Shown one piece after another: positions 33,822 through 41,720 of a stretch of 64,000 nt of DNA. The stretch lies in NCBI GenBank assembly GCA_910587595.1, contig CAJULQ010000001.1, positions 434,001-498,000 of the forward strand, written 5' to 3'. Origin of the DNA: an uncultured Christensenellaceae bacterium. GTDB lineage: Bacteria > Bacillota > Clostridia > Christensenellales > Pumilibacteraceae. The notes under the pieces were generated by a model. It saw nothing but the letters and a program-made list of their open reading frames with translations. It had not been told where the DNA came from and did not search any database. Position 1 is the first letter of the stretch, and every line of letters starts with the position of its first letter. Both the position numbers and the translations under genes were made by a program.

Positions 33822-34502
33822 TTATTTTACAAGAAATGTTTGGGCAAAAAAGTCGAAAAAGTCTCCGTTTTCCGATAGCGACAGTTGCGTATATTCTATA
33901 TACACTGTTACGCCGCTGTACTCGGTCAAAGATTTATATGACACTGTATAGAAAGGGTCATCGAAAATAAAGGAATGGATATAGTCCAAATCAAAACCAT
34001 TTACGTTGGTTGTTTCTTTATCGAGTTCCAATTCAGCAGTGCATGCAAAATCGGGATTAACATATAAGTTAACTAAAACATCTTCCAATGTCTGTTCGTT
34101 TACACCATGTATCACATAATACAAAGTATCATTATAAACACTGTCGTAACAACAAGTAATATCCAACACGTAATCTGCCGAAAACTCTATTAGAATTTTC
34201 TGCAAATCATTATTTACTTCGGCCAAATCAACTTCCCGTGTGGTACGGTTTTCCGCCGCATAGTGCTTTTCACCGTTCATATCCGTTTTGCCCGTATCGG
34301 ACGAGCGAAACACGCGCGGCAAACACAAAGCCAGCGTGAGGACAAGGGCTACGGCCGCCGCGCAAGCGGTAAGCGTGACCCAAACTCTTTTTGTATTCTT
34401 TTTCTTGGGCGCCACACCGTAGTGCTCTTGCAAAAAAGCATCCAACCACGGTTTGTCTTGCTTTAACAGTTCCTTATCCTCTTTGCTGACCGAATGTTTC
34501 AT
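33822..34502 (-). CDS. Membrane protein, putative anti-sigma factor
   Basis: A 226-residue single-pass protein: a charged cytoplasmic N-terminus (1-40), one transmembrane helix (about 42-64) and an outside domain of about 160 residues rich in acidic and aromatic residues. This topology, and its position in an operon with an ECF sigma factor, are typical of anti-sigma factors, but the N-terminal part has no zinc-finger (ZAS) motif, so the role is an inference from context. Nine bases separate it from the exported C39-like gene. The outside domain could instead be a sensor or an immunity-like partner. Confidence 0.6.
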   Translation of the reverse strand: MKHSVSKEDKELLKQDKPWLDAFLQEHYGVAPKKKNTKRVWVTLTACAAAVALVLTLALCLPRVFRSSDTGKTDMNGEKHYAAENRTTREVDLAEVNNDLQKILIEFSADYVLDITCCYDSVYNDTLYYVIHGVNEQTLEDVLVNLYVNPDFACTAELELDKETTNVNGFDLDYIHSFIFDDPFYTVSYKSLTEYSGVTVYIEYTQLSLSENGDFFDFFAQTFLVK

Positions 34503-34511
34503 ACTTTCTCC

Positions 34512-35675
34512 TTAATAGATATGCACGCCAAAGCAATCGTCTAATTGCGTGCTGTAATACAAATTATAGTAGCCTTTTCGCATATCCAACATGCCCGTTG
34601 CCACTTGAATGAACGAATCGGTGCGGGTACTGCCGTTAGAAAATTCATACGTCACGTCTTGATACCCAAACCCCGTCATGGTGTGGCAGCCTTGCACGTT
34701 CATATATTGGTAATATTCATGGTCGTCTTTAATACTGTTATAAGAGATCACTTCGCACCCGTCTACAAACAGCACCAACGGAATGCCGCTTTTCAATATT
34801 CTCTTAGCGTCGTTATAGTTGAACGAATCGAACAAAAAGGTGCTGAAAAAGTGCACTTCGCGCGAGCGGGCGGCCACATAACTTTGCATGCCGCTCTTAA
34901 ATTCCGAAATGGTCGTGCCCTTATCGTCGGTGCCCATCAAAGTATACAGTTCTTGTATCACCGGTTGCACTTCGGATGCCGACTCTTTATACAAATAGAA
35001 ACCCAACTGCGTAGAACCGGGGGTAAATCCGGGGATCAGTTCGGGGAACAACCGCGTCCAATACCCTACGATATTGGCGCCCGCCGTAGGTGCGCACGCA
35101 TTATTTAATCCTACTGCCACATAAGCGGGACAACGCTTTGCCAACGAGAACGTGTCCACCGTTCGGTTAGTATAATAAATTGTGTTGCTACCCATTGTTA
35201 CCGTACTGCCGGCACGGAACGCCTTGTCGCCCAACGCATACACCGACTCGCTATCCACGACCTTTTCGGTTTCGGGTTCTATGTATTGCTCGTTCTCCCA
35301 CACCAAATAGGAAAAAGGTTGCACATAGATCCATTGCCCCGCGCGATCGGTAAAGGGCACTTGCGCCGACATGTAAAACTCGCTTACGCGGAACACGCCG
35401 TCGGTGTTGACCACCACCGCATATCCCTCTTGCCCGTCGTACGCCATGCAATAGGCAAAGCCCATCAATTGCAAGTCTATATCATACAGCGGGTGTTTGC
35501 GCACTTCTATGGTGGGCGATGTGACGCCCTCGGCTTGTATCACCTCTTCCAGCGCTTGACGGAACACGAGGTCGCATTCTTCCTCCACGGTGTCTGCCGA
35601 CGCATAGGTCATGCCGCCCAACACCGCTATCAGCGCTACGGCCAATACACACAAACTGCTAACTGCTCTTTTCAT
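34512..35675 (-). CDS. Exported C39-like papain-fold protein
   Basis: A 387-residue secreted protein with a signal peptide (about 1-27, ending A-S-A). The C-terminal half has a papain-like peptidase pattern: N-A-C-A-P-T-A-G-A-N-I-V-G-Y with the likely nucleophile C194, and G-C-H-T-M-T-G-F-G-Y with H331. The first 170 residues are a separate domain that I cannot name. This fits the C39-like family (without the ABC exporter that bacteriocin-processing C39 proteins have). AAGGAG precedes ATG 35675, and a probable ECF promoter lies just upstream. It is likely an envelope protease or amidase induced by the sigma factor. Confidence 0.65.
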   Translation of the reverse strand: MKRAVSSLCVLAVALIAVLGGMTYASADTVEEECDLVFRQALEEVIQAEGVTSPTIEVRKHPLYDIDLQLMGFAYCMAYDGQEGYAVVVNTDGVFRVSEFYMSAQVPFTDRAGQWIYVQPFSYLVWENEQYIEPETEKVVDSESVYALGDKAFRAGSTVTMGSNTIYYTNRTVDTFSLAKRCPAYVAVGLNNACAPTAGANIVGYWTRLFPELIPGFTPGSTQLGFYLYKESASEVQPVIQELYTLMGTDDKGTTISEFKSGMQSYVAARSREVHFFSTFLFDSFNYNDAKRILKSGIPLVLFVDGCEVISYNSIKDDHEYYQYMNVQGCHTMTGFGYQDVTYEFSNGSTRTDSFIQVATGMLDMRKGYYNLYYSTQLDDCFGVHIY

Positions 35676-35704
35676 TGGTTGCTCCTTACGGTTTAATACT
35701 ATAG

Positions 35705-35735
35705 TATAGACAACCAAAAAAAGCGTTTCGTTACA
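35705..35735 (-). promoter_or_regulatory. Probable ECF sigma promoter 1
   Basis: On the minus strand TGTAAC (35730-35735), 18 bases, then GTCTATACTATAG (GTCTATA at 35705-35711), in the gap between the sigma gene and the C39-like gene. Confidence 0.7.
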
Positions 35736-35742
35736 ACCTTTT

Positions 35743-36261
35743 TTACATATCGCGCAACTTTTTCAAGCTACGGGCGCATTTTTGCCGCACCGTGCCCGAC
35801 TTCATTTGCAGTTGCGCGCCCACTTCTTCGCTCGAATAGCCTTCTATATAACACTTGGTAACGATATGACAAGATTCGGGATCCAACTTTTGGATATTGG
35901 CCAAACACTCCAAATACACCGCTTTGTCAAACGGGTCGATCTGCGGCGGCTGATCCACCGCCGTGAGATGGGCGCCGCGTTGACGGCTGTCGCGCTTGAA
36001 ATAGTTTTTGGCCATATTGTCGGCGACGGCACGCAACCATGCCGTAGGCGTTTTCACCGTATAAGAAATATTGCGATACGGAATAGCCACAATAAAATCG
36101 TGCGCGATATCCATACCGATATTTTGCTTATAGCGCTTGTCGATAAACTTGCAGATAATAGGCACAGAAAAACGGTACAGCTCTTTGATCGCTTTTACAC
36201 CTTTCTTCAAGTTCGACGGCTTGCAATCCGACAATAGTTCATTGAATCTTTCCGATGTCAT
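35743..36261 (-). CDS. ECF-type RNA polymerase sigma factor
   Basis: A 172-residue sigma-70 family protein with only regions 2 and 4. Region 2 spans about 20-95 (D-I-A-H-D-F-I-V-A-I-P then T-P-T-A-W-L-R-A-V-A-D-N-M-A-K-N-Y). Region 4 spans about 115-170 (C-Y-I-E-G-Y-S-S-E-E-V-G-A-Q-L then S-G-T-V-R-Q-K-C-A-R-S-L-K-K-L). It should direct RNA polymerase to its own promoter set, for which two candidates lie directly downstream. GGAAGGT lies 11 bases before the ATG. The next genes are the exported protein and the putative anti-sigma factor. Confidence 0.9.
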   Translation of the reverse strand: MTSERFNELLSDCKPSNLKKGVKAIKELYRFSVPIICKFIDKRYKQNIGMDIAHDFIVAIPYRNISYTVKTPTAWLRAVADNMAKNYFKRDSRQRGAHLTAVDQPPQIDPFDKAVYLECLANIQKLDPESCHIVTKCYIEGYSSEEVGAQLQMKSGTVRQKCARSLKKLRDM

Positions 36262-36267
36262 CTTTTG

Positions 36268-36319
36268 CGTATACCTTCCAAAAGTATACGAAATCCGTCA
36301 AAGCGCACTCTGACGGATT
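36268..36319. repeat. Two adjacent inverted repeats upstream of the ECF sigma gene
   Basis: CGTATAC-N9-GTATACG (36268-36290) overlaps the ribosome binding site of the sigma gene. AATCCGTCA-N10-TGACGGATT (36292-36319) lies directly beside it, 36 bases past the ppdK stop. The second could be the ppdK terminator (no real T run), and either could be an operator. Confidence 0.65.
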
Positions 36320-36355
36320 CCGTAGCATTAAACCGATAGCAACACAGCTCTCGTC

Positions 36356-39001
36356 TTATTTACGGGGCGAACGAATGTTGGCTTGCGCCGCGGCAAGGCG
36401 CGCGATGGGCACGCGGTACGGCGAGCAAGACACATACGTCAAACCGATATTGTGGCAGAATTCCACGCTGGAAGGATCGCCGCCGTGTTCGCCGCAAATG
36501 CCGCAATGCATGTCGGGGCGGGTCTTTCTGCCCAACGTTACGGCGGTCTGCATCAAGCTGCCCACGCCCTTTTGATCCAAACGGGCGAACGGATCGCTCT
36601 CGTAGATCTTGTTGGCATAGTAGGAGCCGAGGAATTTGCCGGCGTCGTCACGGCTGAAACCGAAAGTCATTTGCGTGAGGTCGTTGGTGCCGAAGCAGAA
36701 GAACTCGGCCTCGGTGGCGATCTCGTCGGCGGTGATGGCCGCGCGCGGAATCTCGATCATGGTGCCAACTTCATACTTGATGGCAACGCCCGCTTTCTCG
36801 ATCTCGGCGTCGGCGGTCTTCACCACAATGTCTTTTACGAACTTCATTTCTTTTACTTCGCCCGTAAGCGGGATCATGATTTCCGGCACGAGTTTCCAAT
36901 CTTTGTGCTTTTTCTGCACGCTGATGGCGGCTTTTATAATAGCCTTGGTTTGCATTACGGCAATTTCGGGATACGTTACCGTAAGGCGGCAACCGCGGTG
37001 ACCCATCATGGGGTTGAACTCATGGAGCGACGCGATAATGTCTTTGATCTGCGCAACGGTCTTGCCTTGCGCCTTGGCCAAAGCGGCGATGTCCGCCTCG
37101 TCGGTGGGCACGAATTCGTGCAAAGGCGGATCGAGGAAACGAATGGTTACGGGGTAGCCGCCCAGCGCCTCGAACAAGCCCTCGAAGTCGGCTTGCTGCA
37201 TGGGTTCGATCTTGGCAAGCGCCGCCTCGCGCTCTTCGAGCGTGTCGGCGCAGATCATTTCGCGGAACGCGCCGATACGGGCGGGTTCGAAGAACATATG
37301 CTCGGTACGGCAAAGTCCGATGCCTTGCGCGCCGAACGCCGCGGCTTGCTTGGCGTCGGACGGCGTGTCGGCGTTGGTGCGAACGCCCATTGCCTTGTAT
37401 TTGTCGGCCAAAGCCATGATACGGCCGAAATAGCCCGAATTGGGATCGGCGGGCACGGTTTTGATGGCGCAATCGTAAATGTTGCCCGTGGAGCCGTCAA
37501 GGCTGAGCGCGTCGCCCTCGCGGAACGTTTTGCCGGCCAGTTCGAAATACTTTTCTTCCTCGTGCATTTTGATCTCGCCGCAACCGGACACACAGCACGT
37601 TCCCATGCCGCGCGCCACCACCGCCGCGTGCGACGTTTGACCGCCGCGCACCGTGAGAATGCCTTGCGCATACTTCATGCCCTCGATATCTTCGGGGCTG
37701 GTTTCCAAACGAACGAGGATAACGTTTTTGCCTTTCTTGCCTTCCGCCACGGCGTCTTCGGCCGTGAACACGATGGTGCCCGTAGCGGCGCCCGGCGAGG
37801 CGGCAATGCCTTTGCCCACCACGTTGTTCTTGTCGGCGTCTTTGAGCGCCTTAACGTCGAACGTGGGGTGCAACAACATGTCGAGCGATTTGGCGTCGAT
37901 CTGCATGATCGCCTCTTTCTCGGTGATCATCTTTTCGTCGATAAGGTCGCACGCGATCTTTATAGCGGCGGCCGCGGTACGCTTGCCGTTACGCGTTTGC
38001 AACATGTAGAGTTTTTTGTTCTCGATGGTGAACTCCATGTCTTGCATGTCGCGGTAGTGGTTTTCCAACGTTTCGCAAACCTTTTGGAATTGCGCATACG
38101 CCTCGGGGAAAACGTCTTTCATCTGTTGGATGGGCATGGGCGTGCGCACGCCGGCCACAACGTCTTCGCCTTGCGCGTTTACCAAGAATTCGCCCATCAA
38201 GCCTTTTTCGCCCGTGGCGGGGTTACGCGTGAACGCAACGCCGGTGCCCGAATCGTTGCCCATGTTGCCAAACGCCATCATCTGCACGTTTACCGCGGTG
38301 CCCCAGCTGTAGGGAATGTCGTGATCCATGCGGTAGATGTTCGCGCGAGGGTTGTCCCACGAACGGAACACGGCTTTGATCGCGCCGAACAGTTGCTCTT
38401 TGGGATCGGAGGGGAAATCGGCGCCGATCTTGGCTTTGTATTCGGCCTTGAATTGGCTTGCCAGATCTTTGAGATCGTCGGCGGTGAGCTCCACGTCTTG
38501 CGTGACGCCCTTTTTCTCTTTCATTTTATCGATCAGTTGTTCGAAGTACTTTTTGCCCACTTCCATAACAACGTCGGAGTACATTTGGATAAATCTGCGG
38601 TAGCAGTCCCACGCCCAACGGGGGTTGCCCGATTTGGCGGCGATCACTTCCACCACTTCTTCGTTCAAACCGAGGTTCAAAATGGTGTCCATCATGCCGG
38701 GCATGGACGCGCGCGCGCCGCTACGCACCGATACGAGCAAGGGATTTTGCTTGTCGCCGAACTTCTTGCCCACCAACTTTTCCAACTTGTCGATGTTTTC
38801 CATGATCTCGGCTTGGATGTTTTTGTTGATCTGACGGCCGTCGTCGTAATATTGCGTGCAAGCTTCGGTGGAAATGGTGAAACCTTGCGGAACGGGCAAA
38901 CCGAGGTTGGTCATTTCGGCGAGGTTGGCGCCTTTGCCGCCCAACAGCTCGCGCATTTTTCCGTTGCCCTCTTTGAACATATAAACGTACTTTTTGGACA
39001 T
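36356..39001 (-). CDS. ppdK: Pyruvate, phosphate dikinase
   Basis: An 881-residue enzyme converting pyruvate, ATP and phosphate to phosphoenolpyruvate, AMP and pyrophosphate, reversible and used in Clostridia in glycolysis or gluconeogenesis. The N-terminal ATP-grasp domain includes L-G-G-K-G-A-N-L-A-E-M near residue 21. The central phosphohistidine domain has G-G-Q-T-S-H-A-A-V-V-A-R-G, with the catalytic histidine near 455. The C-terminal TIM barrel holds L-C-R-T-E-H-M-F near 560 and G-I-C-G-E-H-G-G-D-P near 835. AAGGAG precedes the start. Pyrophosphate made here could be used by the ppa product. Confidence 0.97.
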   Translation of the reverse strand: MSKKYVYMFKEGNGKMRELLGGKGANLAEMTNLGLPVPQGFTISTEACTQYYDDGRQINKNIQAEIMENIDKLEKLVGKKFGDKQNPLLVSVRSGARASMPGMMDTILNLGLNEEVVEVIAAKSGNPRWAWDCYRRFIQMYSDVVMEVGKKYFEQLIDKMKEKKGVTQDVELTADDLKDLASQFKAEYKAKIGADFPSDPKEQLFGAIKAVFRSWDNPRANIYRMDHDIPYSWGTAVNVQMMAFGNMGNDSGTGVAFTRNPATGEKGLMGEFLVNAQGEDVVAGVRTPMPIQQMKDVFPEAYAQFQKVCETLENHYRDMQDMEFTIENKKLYMLQTRNGKRTAAAAIKIACDLIDEKMITEKEAIMQIDAKSLDMLLHPTFDVKALKDADKNNVVGKGIAASPGAATGTIVFTAEDAVAEGKKGKNVILVRLETSPEDIEGMKYAQGILTVRGGQTSHAAVVARGMGTCCVSGCGEIKMHEEEKYFELAGKTFREGDALSLDGSTGNIYDCAIKTVPADPNSGYFGRIMALADKYKAMGVRTNADTPSDAKQAAAFGAQGIGLCRTEHMFFEPARIGAFREMICADTLEEREAALAKIEPMQQADFEGLFEALGGYPVTIRFLDPPLHEFVPTDEADIAALAKAQGKTVAQIKDIIASLHEFNPMMGHRGCRLTVTYPEIAVMQTKAIIKAAISVQKKHKDWKLVPEIMIPLTGEVKEMKFVKDIVVKTADAEIEKAGVAIKYEVGTMIEIPRAAITADEIATEAEFFCFGTNDLTQMTFGFSRDDAGKFLGSYYANKIYESDPFARLDQKGVGSLMQTAVTLGRKTRPDMHCGICGEHGGDPSSVEFCHNIGLTYVSCSPYRVPIARLAAAQANIRSPRK

Positions 39002-39040
39002 GTGTATTTTATACTCCTTGTAAATATTTTACCAAAAATT

Positions 39041-39070
39041 ATTATAGCACAACGCCTACGCAAAATGCAA
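39041..39070 (-). promoter_or_regulatory. Promoter of ppdK
   Basis: On the minus strand TTGCAT (39065-39070), 18 bases, TATAAT (39041-39046), with TGC before the -10 box. Confidence 0.7.
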
Positions 39071-39100
39071 CTGTTTTACACGCCCTATTTTGCCGCCGAG

Positions 39101-39129
39101 AAAAGCGACGGCCGCCCGTCGCTTTTTTT
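39101..39129 (-). terminator. Terminator of asnA
   Basis: An 11-base stem (39101-39111 with 39116-39126) with a four-base loop follows the asnA stop codon; T runs occur on both sides. Confidence 0.75.
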
Positions 39130-39141
39130 ATCGCTGTTTAT

Positions 39142-40149
39142 TTACAAAATGGGGATGCCCGCGTCGCGGCATTTTTGCAACATTTCGCTCGGCCACACCG
39201 AGGCTTGCACCTCGCCGATATGCACTTTTTCCAACAAGAGCATGCATAGGCGGGACTGCCCGATACCGCCGCCCACCGTGAGCGGCAACGCCCCCGCCAA
39301 CACGGCTTTGTGGTAGTCGTATTTTTCGCGGTCGAGCGCGTCCGCCGCTTGCAGTTGGGCGCGGAGCGACGCGGCGTTCACCCGAATGCCCATGCTGGAC
39401 AGTTCCACCGGCTCGCCGAGCGCCTCGTGCCAAAACAGGAGGTCGCCGTTTTTGTCCCAGTCGTCGTAGTCGGGCGCGCGGCCGTCGTGGCGGGTGCCGT
39501 CGGACAACACCCCGCCGATCTGCTCGATAAACACCGTTTTGTGCGCTTTCACGATCTCGTATTCGCGTTCTTTGGGCGTTTGGCGGGGATATTGCCGCCG
39601 CAGTTGCTCGCTTGTTATAAACGTGACGTTACGCTCTATGGACGCGCGCAAGGCGGGATACAAGGCGTTCACGGCGTCTTTGGCGTCGGCGATCGCATGC
39701 ACGATCTTTTGCACCGTGGCGTGCAAAAACGCGGACGTACGGTCGCTGTCGGCAATGACCTTTTCCCAATCCCACTGGTCCACGTACACCGAATGCAGAT
39801 TATCCAACCGATCGTCGCGGCGAATGGCATTCATATCGGTGTATAGCCCCTCGCCCGTGCCGAAACCGTAAGCGCGCAACGCCCAGCGTTTCCACTTGGC
39901 CAGCGATTGCACGATCTCCACATCAAACCCCGCCGCCGGCACGTCGAACCGCACGGGGCGCTCTATGCCGCTGAGATCGTCGTTCAGACCGCTGTCGGCG
40001 CGCACCATGACGGGCGCCGAAATGCGTTCTAAACCGAGCGCGGCCGCAAAAATGCGCTGGAAGTCGTCTTTTACTTGCTTGATGGCCTTTTCGGTAACGC
40101 GTTGCGTCAGCTTGGGCACATACCCTTTTATTGTTTTGAGCGTATACAT
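39142..40149 (-). CDS. asnA: Aspartate-ammonia ligase (asparagine synthetase A)
   Basis: A 335-residue enzyme with a class II synthetase fold that makes asparagine from aspartate, ammonia and ATP. Family blocks are V-R-A-D-S-G-L-N-D near residue 62, H-S-V-Y-V-D-Q-W-D-W-E near 114, and the C-terminal G-G-G-I-G-Q-S-R near 300. I start at ATG 40149, where GGGAGG is 9-10 bases upstream. It has its own promoter and an attenuator-like hairpin in its leader. Together with asnS and aspS upstream it forms an asparagine and asparaginyl-tRNA cluster. Confidence 0.95.
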   Translation of the reverse strand: MYTLKTIKGYVPKLTQRVTEKAIKQVKDDFQRIFAAALGLERISAPVMVRADSGLNDDLSGIERPVRFDVPAAGFDVEIVQSLAKWKRWALRAYGFGTGEGLYTDMNAIRRDDRLDNLHSVYVDQWDWEKVIADSDRTSAFLHATVQKIVHAIADAKDAVNALYPALRASIERNVTFITSEQLRRQYPRQTPKEREYEIVKAHKTVFIEQIGGVLSDGTRHDGRAPDYDDWDKNGDLLFWHEALGEPVELSSMGIRVNAASLRAQLQAADALDREKYDYHKAVLAGALPLTVGGGIGQSRLCMLLLEKVHIGEVQASVWPSEMLQKCRDAGIPIL

Positions 40150-40180
40150 TTTATAAGCGCCTCCCTCGCCCGCCAACGTA

Positions 40181-40226
40181 TAAAAAAGGCGCTCGACGAG
40201 AACAAAAGATCTCTCCGTCGAGCGCG
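40181..40226 (-). terminator. Attenuator-like hairpin in the asnA leader
   Basis: On the minus strand GCGCTCGACG pairs with CGTCGAGCGC (40217-40226 with 40189-40198, ten bases), with extra GAGA/TCTC pairing inside, followed by six T residues (40182-40187). It lies after the asnA promoter and before its ribosome binding site, so it can end transcription early. Confidence 0.7.
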
Positions 40227-40252
40227 TTTATCACCGTTTGGCACTATTTGGT

Positions 40253-40281
40253 AGTGTAGCATGAAATGCCGCGGCTGTCAA
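40253..40281 (-). promoter_or_regulatory. Promoter of asnA
   Basis: On the minus strand TTGACA (40276-40281), 17 bases, TACACT (40253-40258). Transcription should start near 40246, giving a leader of about 97 bases that contains the hairpin. Confidence 0.75.
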
Positions 40282-40286
40282 GTTTT

Positions 40287-41654
40287 TTAAGGGTACAGAC
40301 GATCCACGCCGCGGTACACATACGTGACCTCGCGCACGTTGCCGTAGCCGAGCAGATTCATGAGCATGCGCGTAAGGCCGAACCCGTAGCCGCCGTGCGG
40401 CGGGCAACCGTAGCGGAACAAGCTGACGTACGACTGCATGCCTTGGGGCACCGCGTCGAAATCCACCGTGCCGTCGGCGCGGAGCACGTTTTGGGGCAAC
40501 ACGCCTTTTTCGATGCCTTGGCGCACGAAATAATCGAGGCGGTGCTCGCGTTGCGCGCCCGTGGTAACTTCCAACCCGTTCCACAACAGATCGTAGCTGA
40601 GCGTTTTGGAGGGGTCGGTGGGTTTATACATATGATAGAACGGACGAATGGCGGTGGGAAATTCGGTAACGAAAATAAACTCGTGCCCGAACTTTTCTTG
40701 CGCGTATTTGCCGAGCAGTTTTTCGGCCGTGGGGTCGAGGTCGCCCTTGGTTTCGGGCGGCACTTCGTAGCCGGTGGCTTTTACGATGGCCTTGGCCTCT
40801 TCCATGGTCACACGCGGGAACGGAAGCGCGGGCACTGCCACGTCGCGGCCGAACACCGCTTTGATCTCGTCGCCCAATTTTTCTTTTACCGAGCGGATCA
40901 CATAGTGCAACCACTCTTCTTCCATTTTCATCACGTCTTCGAACGAATCGATCCACGCAAATTCGCAGTCTACGCTTGTGAACTCGGTGTCGTGCCGCGT
41001 GGTGCTCGATTTGTTGGCGCGGAACACGGGGCCGATCTCGAACACTTTTTCAAAGCCCGCGGCAATACCCATTTGCTTATAGAATTGGGGCGATTGCGCC
41101 AAATACGCTTTGCGGTCGAAATACTCCAACTCGAACAGCTCGGCGCCCGACTCGCTGGGGTTGCCCACCAGCTTGGGCGAATGGATCTCGGTAAAGCCGC
41201 GCCCCAGCCAAAATTCGCGCATGGCCATTTCCGCCACCGTTTGCGTGCGGAAAATGAGCTGATGTTCTTTGCTGCGCAAGTCCAAAAACCGCCAATCCAA
41301 GCGCTTGTCGCGGTTGGTTTCGTTGAAGTCGGTCATGTCGATGGGCAAAAAGTTATCGGCCAAGTTGGCGATCTCCACTTTGGTGGGCCAGATCTCCACG
41401 CCGTTGAGTTTCACGAAGTCGTCCACGTGCACTTTGCCCGTTACTTTTACCGACGATTCCACCGTGAGCGACGAGATGATCTTATTGATAGCCTCGTTTT
41501 GCTCGTTTTTCTCCAAGGTGAGCTGTACCGCCTCGGTCACGTCGCGGATCACGGCAAACTGCATGGTCTTTTTGTCGCGCACTTGCTTGACAAATCCGCA
41601 GATCTCCACAATCTCGCCGTCGTGCGCTTTCACGTCTTTGATCAATGTTCTCAT
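40287..41654 (-). CDS. aspS: Aspartate-tRNA ligase, archaeal/eukaryotic type
   Basis: A 455-residue class IIb synthetase. An N-terminal OB-fold anticodon domain (1-105) is followed by the catalytic core with A-Y-L-A-Q-S-P-Q-F-Y-K-Q near 200, F-E-I-G-P-V-F-R-A near 220, and G-G-Y-G-F-G-L-T-R near 430. It lacks the GAD insertion of the 590-residue bacterial AspRS and so belongs to the short archaeal/eukaryotic type. Whether it is strict for tRNA-Asp cannot be read from sequence; the presence of asnS makes a discriminating role plausible. AGAGGAA sets the start at 41654. Confidence 0.92.
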   Translation of the reverse strand: MRTLIKDVKAHDGEIVEICGFVKQVRDKKTMQFAVIRDVTEAVQLTLEKNEQNEAINKIISSLTVESSVKVTGKVHVDDFVKLNGVEIWPTKVEIANLADNFLPIDMTDFNETNRDKRLDWRFLDLRSKEHQLIFRTQTVAEMAMREFWLGRGFTEIHSPKLVGNPSESGAELFELEYFDRKAYLAQSPQFYKQMGIAAGFEKVFEIGPVFRANKSSTTRHDTEFTSVDCEFAWIDSFEDVMKMEEEWLHYVIRSVKEKLGDEIKAVFGRDVAVPALPFPRVTMEEAKAIVKATGYEVPPETKGDLDPTAEKLLGKYAQEKFGHEFIFVTEFPTAIRPFYHMYKPTDPSKTLSYDLLWNGLEVTTGAQREHRLDYFVRQGIEKGVLPQNVLRADGTVDFDAVPQGMQSYVSLFRYGCPPHGGYGFGLTRMLMNLLGYGNVREVTYVYRGVDRLYP

Positions 41655-41720
41655 AGTTGTTCCTCTACTATTATATTTCTTTGTAGTCGGTTGCCGTCCG
41701 CTCGGCACGAAACAAAAGCG

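Noticed and set aside
34512..35675. Bacteriocin-processing C39 peptidase
   Set aside because: The protein has a signal peptide and no ABC transporter domain, and no precursor-like small gene or exporter is nearby.
36383..39316. A 977-codon open frame on the plus strand, opposite ppdK
   Set aside because: It is antisense to a complete, recognisable ppdK gene; its His/Arg/Val-rich composition is what the complement of GC-rich codons gives, and it has no family motif.
40150..40286. T-box leader for asnA
   Set aside because: The leader is only about 97 bases and lacks the T-box core; only a terminator hairpin is present.
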